Shown: in pieces, positions 1 to 11,409 of the stretch
Position numbering within the stretch: the first letter of the stretch is position 1
Layout: each line of letters begins with the position of its first letter
Assembly: GCA_002081555.1 (NCBI GenBank)
Contig: MZNV01002704.1
Span: forward strand, 48,116 to 112,115
Length of the DNA: 64,000 nt
Source of the DNA: Protostelium mycophagum
Lineage: Eukaryota; Evosea; Variosea; Protosteliida; Protosteliaceae
Direction: 5' to 3'
Translations under genes and position numbers: made by a program
The notes under the pieces: model-generated
What the model was told of the DNA's origin: nothing
Database searches by the model: none
Seen by the model: only the letters and a program-made list of their open reading frames with translations

Positions 1-354
1 TTGAATGGAGTGTCCAACAGTAGCCCGTGTCACTGATGTCAGAGATCGTAACCTTAGATGACATTTCCCAGGAATGGCTGAGGAACTGTCACGAAATTTC
101 ATCAGCGATTCTTGCATTTTATTGCAATCTACAACAATGTAGATACACATTGTTGGAATACTTTGTTCTCTTTCTTGTGATTAGAGCTGGAGCAATAAAC
201 ATTGTTTGGTTCAGGTTCAATATTTTGTACCAAGGCTGTACAGCAGGCTCTGGAGTAGGTTTGGGGTTTCGCACGGCTTGAGTTTGGGCTGGGTGGGGCT
301 CATTTTGCGCCAGTGGTGGTTCAGACTTGGGAGTGGGTTTCTACCTCCTGGTGT

Positions 355-697
355 TCAGAGCTTTGTTTGGCCCTGAGACACCAAAATACCAAAAAAATGC
401 TGGAGTAGTTTTTCACTGATCAAATGCGCTTTTCGAAAAGCGTGGAGAGATATGCCCACAGAAAACTCATCGAAGCTAATGAACTCAGCATTCTGCCTCA
501 TGCGATCCTGAAGCAAAACAAAGGAGCGAGAGATGAGCGTTTGAAATCCACAGATTTGACCAGCCAAAGAGCCTTGAAAGCAATGCTTGCCAAGCTGTAA
601 CCTCGTGGGTGCTCTGCAAACATTTGGCCATTTGCTAGGTTTAAGGAGAAGTCGCAGATCTGTTGAGGGTCAAAATTCGGCGTTTCCCAGGCAACAA
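355..697 (-). CDS. Hypothetical short gene, possibly a fragment
   Basis: Two open segments on the minus strand join in frame across a 53-nt GT-AG intron (roughly 508-560, ending in a pyrimidine-rich TTTTGCTTCAG). They give a protein with ICDFSLNLANGQMF upstream and FISFDEFSVGISLHAF downstream, ending at a TGA at 355. The first ATG in this frame is internal (about 638-640, start of MFAEHPRG); open frame continues upstream to about 731 without an ATG, so the true start is unknown or the gene is a remnant. No family is recognised. The phase match and consensus splice sites are the only reasons for calling it; it could be chance. Confidence 0.3.
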
Positions 698-765
698 CAA
701 ACGTGTTTAGGACCTTTTCACAGAAAGACACCAGCGTTCCGAAATATCACAATATCTGTTTCATC

Positions 766-1415
766 ATGAGGACAGCCTTGTTGGTCTTGCTTCTCACCTT
801 CTTTGCATCAGCACAAGTCACCAAAGATGTGACACTTGCATCATTTGCTGCTCCTCAAGGGCAACCATCTGTTCTTATGGACATTTCGGCATTTCCAGTG
901 AGTCCCATTAGGTTGTAAGAAGCAAAGCGGGACTGATCCTTTCAGGGAGAGATCAATTGGGTTTTAGCCCCACCAGGCACACCAATCACGATCAGTGCCT
1001 CCATCACTGCATCCACTCTTGAAGAGTTAGAGAGTGTCAATTTCATGGTTGCGAATAACGCCTCTTCTTTCTCTGTTGTCATCCCACCTGCCTCAGTTAT
1101 CATTTCGTGAGTATTTATTATCCTGATGTGAAGTTTATTGTTGCAGGAATACCACAAGTAGCTCCTCCGCATCATCTTCGAGCACCACACAGGTCAATTT
1201 GGAGACAACATCATCAATAACGAAGGGACAACAAACATCAAATCCGACGACATCTTCGCTTGGACAAAAGGCAACGACAACACCCGGAACACAACAGGCA
1301 AGCTCACAGGAATTCCAATCAGCTGACATCTTCTCAGCAACTTACGAGCTCCGCATCATTAGTAGCTTCAAGCTTTTGCCTTTTAGTCGCTTCAGTCCTC
1401 TTGGTTTTAACATGA
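766..1415 (+). CDS. Secreted Ser/Thr-rich protein, probable GPI anchor
   Basis: The protein starts with a typical signal peptide (MRTALLVLLLTFFASAQ). A short folded region follows (INWVLAPPGTPITISASITAS), then a long Ser/Thr/Gln-rich stalk. It ends in a hydrophobic tail (LVASSFCLLVASVLLVL then TGA) that looks like a GPI-attachment signal. Introns: 898-945 (GTGAGT...TTCAG) and 1107-1146 (GTGAGT...TGCAG), both phase-consistent. To reach the hydrophobic tail the frame must shift after TTPGTQQ. A 25-nt GC-AG intron at 1298-1322 (GCAAGC...ATCAG) does this exactly, giving TQQLTSSQQLTSS. That intron is inferred; without it the frame runs on to a stop at 1459 with no anchor. Likely role: cell-surface or wall protein. 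Confidence 0.6.
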
Positions 1416-2050
1416 TAAATAGTGCATCAAGAGTTTCGTGTTCTTGGGGCTCTGCATGATGCCCAAGTTTTTGAATGATAAGACAGAATATATAATCAAA
1501 GAGGTGATGTTCATGGTGTTTATGTAGATATTTAAAAGTATTCAATGTTGTCTTCCAGTGACTTTCCAGTCTGTACGCTGTGGACTGATGTCTCGCCACT
1601 AAAATGTCTGTATATTCTAACGTGGATGTATTCATTAGGAAACACCTGTATGATTGAGGATGTTCGCTCATGATCGATCTTATCGTACCTTGACCTTCAC
1701 AAAATAATTCTTTCCTGCGACGACTTGAGATGTATAAGATACAGGCTCGTAGACAGCGAAAGTAGTGCGTGCCTCTGCCTTTACCGCTAGCGCGATGTTG
1801 CTGACCTCTTCATTGACAGGTTGGACATCATGGGTTCCTCCGGCTGTAATGGTCAGACTCTGTGCTTCAGACTCTTCACTTCACCTTTCATGTTGTTGTT
1901 TGTCTGTTGTATGTTTTTTGGATCGTTGGTTCTTTCAGATTTGATTCCGGAACTTTCTGGTGACGTCACGTCAAGATTTTTGTTATGCCATTTCTGCACA
2001 GGGAAGAGCACTTCCCCTTCTCTAAAACACAAACACAAACAGAATAGTCT
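1416..2050. other. Intergenic stretch, no supported gene
   Basis: This region separates the GPI-protein gene from the 3' end of the XPB gene; the two genes converge. A 109-codon minus-strand open frame (1342-1671) overlaps the preceding coding exon and has no recognisable features. A plus-strand frame from 1821 runs antisense over the last XPB exon and is taken as a shadow. Nothing else is supported. Confidence 0.5.
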
Positions 2051-5000
2051 TTATTTCTTTCTGTCCAAAAAGAGCTTGTTCTTCGCAGGCCCAGGGTTAA
2101 AGACAGTGGCTCTCCTCTCGCTGTATGAAGAATCTCCAGCACCAGACAGACCTCTTCCGCCACCAGTTGTCCTCCTTGCGGAGGCGTTGTGTCTGAGATC
2201 ATCGGGATCGTCGTTCAATACTTCGTCATTTCCAAGAGATTCATCGACTGATCGAACGTCTGCGAGCAGCTTGAGCTGATCTTCACGAGTAGAGTAATGA
2301 AGGTTCTGGTCCTTAATAGGAAGCTCACTCAGCACCTACACCTCTTAGTTTCCCGCCAAATTATAATTCTCAGGATCGTTGAAGAAAATAATTAAATAAA
2401 AATCGATGTAACCGTCTACAACCACTTCTACAACTTGTAAAAAACAACGTTATCTACACTGGTGTAAACTCTGAGATCTTCACCTTGAAGGCATAACCTT
2501 GGTCGATCAAGAACTGCTGTCTTTTCGTGGAGAAATACATCTCTTGTGTGTCCTTTGAAATCAACGAATAGAAGAAGGCGTTGTTCCCCTCCTCTGTGCT
2601 GGCGCCCGGCTTTGGCCTCGAGATTCGACCCAGTCTCTGTGCTTCTTGTCTTCTACTTCCAAAGTTACTGGACACTTGAATGATCACATTCGCATTAGGA
2701 ATGTCGATGGATGTATCTCCGACCTGTCCCAATCATCATCTTATAAACAATCTTTGGGAGTTTCCCGCCAAAACATGATCTTCAAATTTCAAACCTTGGA
2801 GATGAATATCGTCTTCACAGCCGGATTCCATCTAAACTGGTCGAGAATTCTGACTCTCTCGGTGTTGGAAGTGGGCCCGTAGATGTACATTTTTCCCATC
2901 TTCACGGCGTAATGCTCCAGGGCGTACACGTTGTCAGAGAAGACGATAATCTTGTCGCCTCTGGCTTCGTGGTATTTGATGAGGAATTCGCAGTATCTAA
3001 ACTTGGTGGGGTTCATGATGCAGAGGAGGTTCTTCCGGCTGATTTTGTCAATCTACAACGAAGTATGGAGATGTTGTGTGGAATTTTTTAGACGAAAGAA
3101 AATTGTACTTACGGTTCAGAAGATTTCGGATTTAAATATTCTTGATAAAATGCTGGAGCCATTGAACACCACACCTGCTCTATCAGCCGAAATTTCGTGG
3201 AAAATTCATCAGATATCACCTCTATACACTGTACAGTGGCGATGTGACCGGCGCGTTGTAGATCGATCCAATTGGCCTCGTACAATTTGGGACCAATCAA
3301 AAAGTTGAGATCTGCAATCTTGTCGTCCTCACGGACGAGTGTCGCAGTAAGACCCAATTTACAATGCGCCTTTGTGACTGACAATACCTGTCATACGTCA
3401 ACATGATGTCATGATGCGCCATCTACAACGAACCTTTCTGAACATATGCGCGGGAACGACGTGGACTTCGTCTAAAATAACGAGACCCCACTCTCTATTC
3501 TTTAGCTCGTCCATCACCTTCTGTGCAGCTTCACTTCTCCTTCCCTCATATGTGATCATAGTGTAAGTCGATACGACGATACCACTGGCTGTTTTGAACT
3601 GTTGATGACGTCATCATACGTATATCATGCTTTGTACTGTAGTTTTCACTATGTACAGGCAAAATACCGAATTATGCGGTAAATCCACTGTAATTTTTAC
3701 ACAAAATTTCTCGAATTCTACCAAGAATAGGAGATCCAGACTCATCTACAACGCGACAAAATTTCACTCACAATCTGTTTTTCGTCTGAAGTGAACCTGA
3801 CGATCTCCTTGTCTTCGATCTCAGACCATTGTAAGAACTGGTTACGCCACTGTTCCACGGAAACACCAGAAGTACAGAGAACGAGACATGACTTTTTGAC
3901 GGTACAAGCTGCGGTGATGCCGACAAGTGTCTTTCCGGCACCACAGGCTAAGACGATGATGCCAGACCTGGCTCTACCCTCTCCAAACATCTTGGATAGC
4001 GATTTTTCCTGGAAAATTCAGCGAGGGATGGTGTTGTAGATGGGGGATCACCTGGTAGGGACGGATCTTGGTCATGGGTTTCAGATCTATATTTAGGTTC
4101 TCGTTTATAGTGTCATTCCTAAAGTCGTACTCTTCCAAAGTGGGATACTCCAACTCTATACACCTCTTCTTCACGGCTTCCACCTTCAAAATTTTAATAA
4201 AATATCTAAATAATCGCAATGAAGAAATAAATGATTTGAAGTAAAAATATTGGACGGACCTTTGCGGGATCGATTTCAAAAGAATGGACTTCGTATTGTA
4301 TTGTCTCCGGCTTATCATCAAGTTCGTCCTCTATAGCTAACCTCGCTCCCAAATCGTCTCGTTGTAGTGCGGGGTCAACCACCCCTGTCATGACGTCATC
4401 ATCTCACGTCGTGATGTGAGAATGAAAGATGTCGACACCCACCTGTCGACGCTCCTGAGACACCGGGGATCTGTACACTTCCCTGGGTTACCTTGGATAC
4501 AGTCAAACCTGTGTTGGGATCTACAACGGTGGAGACGTTGGCCTCTCCTTCAGCAGTGCTCCTGTCCACTTTGGCCTCTTTTATGATCTTGTCCTTCAAC
4601 AACTTCTGCAAGACTTGTGGATGTATAGATTCCAAGAAATAGCGGTTGCGTTGTAGAACGAGCTGATTACGTCAGTATTATCATTTGTAAAAAAAATGTA
4701 AAAATAGAATTGGAGCGAAATTCCACAGTCACAACAAGATGTTAGTGTGCAAAAGATATCTTTAACTTGTTGAAAAGCAGATGCAAAAAAATTGCCTCTA
4801 AATGCAGTACAAAGTGATGACGTGTCGCACCTTCACTTTTCCGTAAGACTCTGTGCATTCTTTGATGAACGTCTTGATGATCTCGGGGATCTCCACTTTT
4901 GAAAGTCGGTTCAAAACGGTCAGGACGGTCTCTGTGGAAAGACCCACAGAGACAGCGGCGTATAGAGAGTAAGGAGTGAGCTGGTATTCGTGAAGTAGGT

Positions 5001-5821
5001 AGGATCTGTGGGTTTTATTTTCGAATTTTGAAATGATATTGTGGCGGGAGATAGTGGCGAAATGGTGGAAGAGATTTTACTATTTTATATTGTATTTGAA
5101 ATCTTTTAGCTGCAGCCCACTTCTTAACTTTGCCAAAACAAAAATCAAATAAATATTTATAGAAGGTACCTGCACTCTGGCTCTGATATAGCCACCAGGA
5201 AATCATAAGCTTGTTTATATACAGGTGAAAATGTTTCTAAAAAGATGTGTCCATCAGGACACACCCAAAGAGGTCGTGTGAGGTGATCTGCCTTGAGACC
5301 CATCTTTGTGAAGTCTCTGGCATCATGTTTGCCCTCACTACTCTGCTTCATAGAGAGTGAGACTTTGGCATGTTTAGGAACTGAGTGACGTCAGAGTCTG
5401 GCCGCAAGTCTATGTATTTTGGCATGATTGATGATATGATCAGGCAGTCATAAGAACCAGGTGTGATTTAGAGATGTATAACCTACTTGATACATCTGCG
5501 TCATTTGAATCTCCATCTGCAAGGTCAACTGGAGCTGAGGGCACCACGACATTTTGAGCAGGAGACTCCTATCCAGAATCAATCTCCACGTCTAAACAAA
5601 AACATTGATCAATCTCTCACCTTTCGCCGCTCCTTCTTTGACTTCTTTTCTTTTTTGGATTTCTTCTCTTTCTTCTCTTTCTTTTCTTTCTTCCTCTTTT
5701 TGGAACCATCAGCAGCAGTATTATTCACATTAGCTGGTGGGGGGAAGGCCTCTTCGGGTTTCTTTCCTCCAAGAGATATCTTCAGCTTCAAGCCTCCTTG
5801 TTGCTGATCATTTGAAGACAT
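2051..5821 (-). CDS. XPB: TFIIH DNA helicase XPB (ERCC3/Ssl2)
   Basis: This is the 3'-5' DNA translocase of TFIIH, which opens promoters and acts in nucleotide excision repair. About a dozen exons run from the ATG at 5821 to the stop at 2051. The N-terminus is a Lys-rich tract ([20 protein letters not shown]). The conserved N-terminal domain follows ([20 protein letters not shown], about 5230-5280). Then come RPYQ and the Walker A site CGAGKT (about 3920-3950), the DEVH box (about 3470), the RED motif in LVREDDK (about 3330), [16 protein letters not shown], and motif [11 protein letters not shown]. All key helicase motifs are present, so it is probably active. The Q-motif-like glycine-rich and thumb regions were not checked. 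Introns are short; several carry TCTACAAC/GTTGTAG (3050, 3422, 3748, 4035). The C-terminal tail after [10 protein letters not shown] is less conserved, as in other XPBs. Confidence 0.95.
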
Positions 5822-5916
5822 CACCACATTATGACATTTTTATGCAAAATTCGTCCATTCGCAGATTCGCGGTTTCTGCAAATGGAAACCAAACCTTTTC
5901 GTGGAAAAGTCCTTCT

Positions 5917-7639
5917 TTATTTCTTCAGTTTCCTTGCTTTCTTTGTGGAGTTCCTCTGGGGAGAGTATTTGATAGGGGGAGAGCGCTTCCTTGTATATCC
6001 TTTCATTTCATCCAAGTCATCGATAAATGTTGACTGGTTATGTACAGCCTATTTTTCGTCAAATCGGGTTATTTCTGGCGTACAAAAGATTCTTGCCTCA
6101 ATAGTTCGGAGATCGAGGCAAGGATATTCGAGAGGGGTATCGGGTTCTCTTCTCTCTTTCATTACAGGACTGGCTGACTCAACGATCTGCAATTGCTCAG
6201 AGAAACTTGTGAAGGTTTAACGAACCGGAATAATTTCGGGGGGTCTTCTTGTGCTGTTCTGCGCTAGTAATGTACTGATCTAATTAAATTTAGTTTATGC
6301 ATCTCAATTGTAGTCTGACCCTGTTGTATATGCGGTCCTCCATGTCTTGATTTTTAAATAATTTTTCCTCGAGTCTCTGTTGAGTGTTTCTGAATTCTTC
6401 CTCCCACGAGCGAAGGACCTCCGTAACCTTACTATTTTTCAATATTTTTCATTTAATACAGAACCTACTTGGTGGACCATATTCTGATTGATCGATTGGA
6501 CGCTTTTCTTAAGCTCTAGATTAGATTCTTCTCTGTCGGTCCTCAAACTATAGAGGACAGTTTGGAGATCTTCAACGAGATTGACAAACGCTTGATGCAG
6601 GGATTTTTGGCCATTTTTAATGGTGTTTTCTATCTCCGAAAGTTGGGATTGAGAATTATCTGTCTTTTGTTGAAGAAGCTAAAAAATTAGCCTCATGTCG
6701 TTTGTCGTTATAGAGGAGGGATCGTGATTCTCGTACCTTTAAGCTGGAGTGAACGCCGTTCGAGCACAATTCTTCTCTTAGAGAGTTCGTGATCGTCTGT
6801 GTCTGGTGTTCGATAGCCCCCACCACTACGAAATCGAACTCAAAATTTCATCACACCAGACCAATCACCTTTTTTCTGCAGGTGCTCGAAGCCTTCTTTC
6901 TGCATCTCAATGTTGCTATTAAAGGAGGATTTTATGACCCGAAGTTCGGACAAAGAAGATTTTATCTCGTCGCCGTACGAGTTCACGGTAGCTGCCAGCT
7001 TCTCCAATGATTTCTCTTGGTCTAAAAAATTAGGTGTGAAATAAATATTTTTTCTTGCCATTGATCTTGTGAATGAGGGTTTGAGTTTCTGAAATTCGGC
7101 TAAGTTGGTCATTGAGTCCAGCAGTTCGGTTCGAGGTCAATAGTCTCCTTTCTGTGGGCTTCTTTGAATCCGGAGGCGTGAGCGAGAACGGAGGGGCCAT
7201 TTGCGAGCTGTGCAGGGTTAGTCCAGTATGATCAAAAGATCATCACTTTTCGAAGTCTCCTCGAGCGCTCCCGAACCTTCTGGAGAAGCTCTCCTGTAGA
7301 CAATCATTATAATGTTCTCCTTAAGCCTTCCAGTTTTGAATGAAGGTGTCAGATCAACGTATGTGGTCAGATCATAGCCTATGATTGTAATGAATGACAC
7401 ACCTCTTGAGATTGAGAGAGAGAAGGAGAATATCCCACACCTCCTAAAGAGTTTGTGCTGCTGGCGAGGTCGGACAGTCTGGGCCCACTTCTGTGTCATG
7501 TGAACACGTGTCATCTGTGTCAAACAGAAAGGACTCACCTCGCTCGTCCTTCTAAGATGTCTGAGACTTGAGATTGACTCAGTTGGCTGACCATGTTCTC
7601 GCACTTCTGTCTGTGCGGCTTCGGACAATAATAAAACAT
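5917..7639 (-). CDS. Coiled-coil protein of unknown function
   Basis: The gene lies 95 bp upstream of the XPB start, on the same strand. Assembled exons start at MFYYCPKPHRQK (7639). A Ser/Gln-rich low-complexity N-terminus (SQLSQSQVSDILEGRAR) leads into a long heptad-like helical region (LNDQLSRISETQTLIHKIND, EKLAATVNSYGDEIKSSLSE, LREELCSNGV, SEIENTIKNGQKSLHQAFVN). It ends in a basic tail (RNSTKKARKLKK) before TAA at 5917. Two introns need GC-AG borders to keep frame: 7022-7058 (GCAAGA...TTTAG, 37 nt) and 6049-6096 (GCAAGA...AATAG, 48 nt). A GT-AG intron of about 109 nt near 7290-7400 is less certain. The basic tail and TPPDSKKP motifs suggest a nuclear or structural protein, possibly CDK-phosphorylated; that is inference. 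No family recognised. Confidence 0.6.
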
Positions 7640-7713
7640 CGGAGGATTTAATCAATCTACAACGAGATGTATTTATTATTTACCACAAATTTTCGCATGA
7701 CACTCCACTGTGT

Positions 7714-10700
7714 TTAAAAAGCAAGAGAATATTGTGTTTCCATATCCTCTGCATCGTCCAAATGATCGATTGGTTTAATTTGGTAAGAGTCCAAAGGCAT
7801 CTTCAAGAAGCGGGAAACGGAATCCAACATCCAAGTGACGTCGACGACGTATCTCCCCGTGGCGAAATAAATACTCTTAGCCTATAAAGATAAATATTTT
7901 CTTGACCACAAGTGCAAGTCACAAAGATGAAGTGAGAGTGAAAAGGTGCGTGTTTACCTCTTCTATATCTATTGATGCCTCACAGAGAATCACGGCACGG
8001 TCCAGTGGCATCTCTGAAGTACTCCTGAAAGGCTTCGGAAGCCCTGTCTTCAGCTCAGCGCCACCATATTGAATCATAGCCTCCACGTCAGTAATTGAGG
8101 GGGCAGAAAATTCTCCAGCAGTGTAGAAGACGTAATCTTTGAAGAGGCGGGGGAGACCTGGGGTGTCAAAGGGACTGAAACACAAAGTTGTAGATTCTCA
8201 CCTTCGGAGAAATTTTGGCGGGACAACCGAGGAGCGCCTTGAAATTTAGTGTCACCCTCGACTTGGTACTCTTCTTCGTCGACCCAGCTACCTTCTGAGA
8301 ATGATGCCAAAATCCCTGTCAAATTTTCGGTCTTAGCGTCGACATTGTTTCATCTTACAATCAAAAGAGACGATCCAAAGTCCAGAGAGCACCGCACAAG
8401 CGTATTTGATGGTTCTCTTTACGTGTTTGTCTTCGTCAACTACCGCGACGAGATGCGTTACAGACGAATCCATGTTATGTACAAGGCGACCCCCGGCTCG
8501 ACTGACCAACGCTCTGACTTGTGCCTAAAATCTCATTCGTTTCATCATAATCCTCAATCTACAACGAACTCACCAGCATGGAAGCTTTTAACCCCGTTCC
8601 AAGAATGACGGGGCCTTCCTTTTGCGGTACATCTGCCTTCTTGGTCGGAGCACTCTTGGTCGATTTTCCGACAGATTTTGTCGACAAGTCCGTATCTGAC
8701 GGCTCAGTGACGGGCTTCTTTGGTGGTGTTTTCATTGTCGACAAAATTGTAGATGGGATTATCGACGAGGTTATAGATGGCGTTGTAGACGAACTGATAG
8801 GATTACGTCTTTGTGGTGGCTGAGGAACCTTCCACTGTGATCATCAATCTTCATGTTTCATTGAAATGAAACATACCGATTCACCCTCCACATCCATATT
8901 AGATTCTTGGACTGTCACCTGTTGTATTTTTAATTAAAATGGTTCGGTATCTTACTGTCTTAAATCAAACAATAGTCACCTGAGGCGGTGTCTTGTCTTG
9001 TGGCGGGTTGGATGCTTCTACGTCCAAAAGGTCCTTCTCCAGAGCTGCGTGGTTGCGCATTGCTCTTCGAATGGGCTGTCAAAATTGTCAAAAAAAAAGC
9101 CGTGTGAAGTTGAAATGAGATACCTGTATTTCCGGACCGGGAGGGATGTCAGCAGATCTCCAACTTATCCATTGGTCGACAGATTCAGGGACGGGAGGGA
9201 GTGGTGGGGAGGTGGGAGTCTTCTTCTTGGCGGGAGATTTTGGCGCAGATCGTGGAGCCGCGAAGGTGAGCTTAGATTGTACAGACGATGTCTTCAAGTA
9301 TCAATTGAGGATTTCTCGAAGAATATAATTTTTCACTTTTTTTGTTGGTGATGAGGTTGTTGACGCATTTCTGGAAGCTTTCGGGCTCGATTTTTTGTGC
9401 CCATCTTCCTGAATTCTGACCTTTTTGACAGGTCTGATCTCGTCTGGATCTGTCTTGATCACGATCTCATCTACAATGGGTCTCTTGCGCTATTCCATGT
9501 CAAAATTATACATGTGACAGAGCTTACTCTTTGAGACTCCCTCTGTGAAATTTCATCAAGAGGAGGCATAGAGGAAGGCTTTTCGACGGACTACAACGGG
9601 TCAGAAAAGAAATATACAGGGAATATACCTGAGGGCTTGCGGTGCCTTCGCTGTGTACAGAAGTCGGTGTCTCTACAACGGGCGTGACATCTTGGTTCTG
9701 AACTGGGACTTCGGTGACGACTTGATTGGTGATGACGTCACGACTATCGGGTACGACATCTTCTCCCTCAGATATGACATCTCCATCCTTTTCGGTCGTC
9801 TTCTCTCCCTCTACATCTGGTACCTGACAACAATTACACATCTACAATTAACCTTCAACCAACTCATTTTTCACCACTTTGCCAAAAGATAGATCACTAT
9901 ACCTCTATAGCCTCTTCCGAATTATTATTACTCTTGTCTCTCTTCTCCCTGCGCTCCTTCTTTCTTTCCCTCCTGGCCTTGGCCTTTTGTGCGCGGAAGT
10001 GGAAATCGTCCTCTATAATTCTGGCCATCGTCACGCCGTGGCACAATATCTCGTTCAGAACTTGGATGTCTTGTGTCTTTCTGCGAGATTTTCCGATGGC
10101 TTGGGCGATCTACAACGAGTAAGCGGTTGTAGATGGAGGAAATTACGTACGGAGCAACACCAGGCAGCCAAAGACGAGAACTTATCGTCTGAAAATGTAC
10201 AATCGATCCAGCCGTCACGTGTTATGTAACCTGAATTGTTCAGCGAATTTTTAACCAGCACAAAAACACTGAAGAAGTCGCGTTTTGCGTAGCTCTGCAA
10301 ACAAGATGGAGGGACCTCAGCTTTGCCGCAACACTGTCCTTTACATGACATTCTTTCCAATAATATAAATTCCTGACGATAACTTCGATGTACATATCAT
10401 GGTTGTACAGACACAAAGTCATGGTGTAATACGAGATTTCGTTAAGATATCGCTGAAAACTCACCAGAAACATCCATATATTTCATCTCGTCTCCCAGAG
10501 ACAAAGCTTTTCTCTTGATCAAACTTGAGAGGGAGTAATGCAAGATGTCCTTCATCTCATCCTCTAACGACAAATCTTCTGGGTCTCCACCAATGATCAT
10601 GTTACCTGCCTGATTTCTGCGAAGTCCTGATCTGCTCGATCTCGTGTTTCTTTTGGTCTGAAAAAATGAGTTGATGGTGGAGGAACAGAAATGCAAGCTT

Positions 10701-11287
10701 ACTAATGGCTTTTCTGATCTCTTGGTTGTCTTTTGAGTCAGCGGCTTTGAGAAAATTTCCTCGTCTTCAACAGGTTCCTCTTGTGGTTCATCCTCATTTT
10801 GATCTACCGGATCTTGTGAGGTCTCTGGAAGAATGTTCTCGATTGGTTTGGCCACAGTTTCCGTGGGAACATCTTTTGGGACCTCTTTTGGGCTTTCTGA
10901 TGAGGTCTTACTCTTCGGTGTTGAGTGTGACTCCGACAGGATCTCATCTGTGACGAGAGAGATTGCAGGGATTGGCTCCTCTACATTCGCCATTGCCACC
11001 ATCATATCCTCTATCTCTTGGTCCATAATTTCCGTGGAGTGTCTAGGAACACTTGCGGGTGTCTCTGTCCCATCGTTCTCAATCTTCTCGAAGTCATCCT
11101 CTTTATCTTCTGGCGTCTGATCTAAAAGGTCTTCTGGGTCATCTTGTATCGGAGCGGGGGAGGATGGAACGACATTATGCTGTTGTGAGAAATTGATGCT
11201 TGGTTGAAATGCATTTTGAGAAGACTCGGTATGCGAAGATCTTTGCGTTGAAGAACGCATCATACCGTTGTCCCTCTGGTTTTTCAT
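7714..11287 (-). CDS. BRCA1/BARD1-type tandem BRCT protein
   Basis: A long acidic N-terminus (from MKNQRDNGMM at 11287) leads to a conserved-looking helical block (RYLNEISYYTMTLCLYNHDM, about 10380-10440; SYAKRDFFSVFVLVKNSLNN, about 10240-10300). A very basic segment follows (KARRERKKERREKRDKS), then a long Ser/Pro/Lys linker with SPAKKK motifs. The C-terminus has two BRCT repeats. Repeat 1 spans about 8300-8620 (GLWIVSFDWILASFSEGSWV), followed by EYQVEGDTKFQGAPR, the BRCA1/BARD1-type inter-repeat signature. Repeat 2 spans 7740-8150 (LPRLFKDYVFY ... VVDVTWMLDSV). Tandem BRCTs of this kind bind phosphoserine peptides in DNA-damage signalling. The exon joins near 10440 and 8200 are uncertain in phase, so it could be two adjacent genes. 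No RING domain was seen. Introns carry many TCTACAAC words. Confidence 0.7.
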
Positions 11288-11322
11288 CGTGTATCGTGAG
11301 ATTTTTTGATTTTAAGAGCCGA

Positions 11323-11339
11323 AAAAGCGCGCCAAAAAC
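11323..11339. promoter_or_regulatory. E2F-like site in divergent promoter
   Basis: The 122-bp gap between the BRCT gene (minus, ATG at 11287) and SMARCD (plus, ATG at 11410) contains AAAAGCGCGCCAAAAAC. This reads on the other strand as TTTTTGGCGCGCTTTT, a near-perfect match to the E2F/DP consensus TTTSSCGC with a palindromic GCGC core. Position in a shared promoter of a repair and a chromatin gene fits S-phase control; that link is inference. Confidence 0.5.
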
Positions 11340-11409
11340 CCAAAGAAAACGGTCACGTCTACAACTCGATGATGCTTCATCTGCTGGACAATTTGAAAAT
11401 CACGCTGGA

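Noticed and set aside
27-281. 84-codon plus-strand frame at the left edge
   Set aside because: Starts from a non-ATG codon, no family, no splice-phase support; evidence too thin to call a gene.
1821-2279. 152-codon plus-strand frame
   Set aside because: Antisense to the last exon of XPB, whose C-terminus is in the expected place.
5640-5705. TTCTTTC-rich tract as a microsatellite
   Set aside because: It encodes the Lys/Glu-rich N-terminus of XPB, a compositional feature found in other XPBs.
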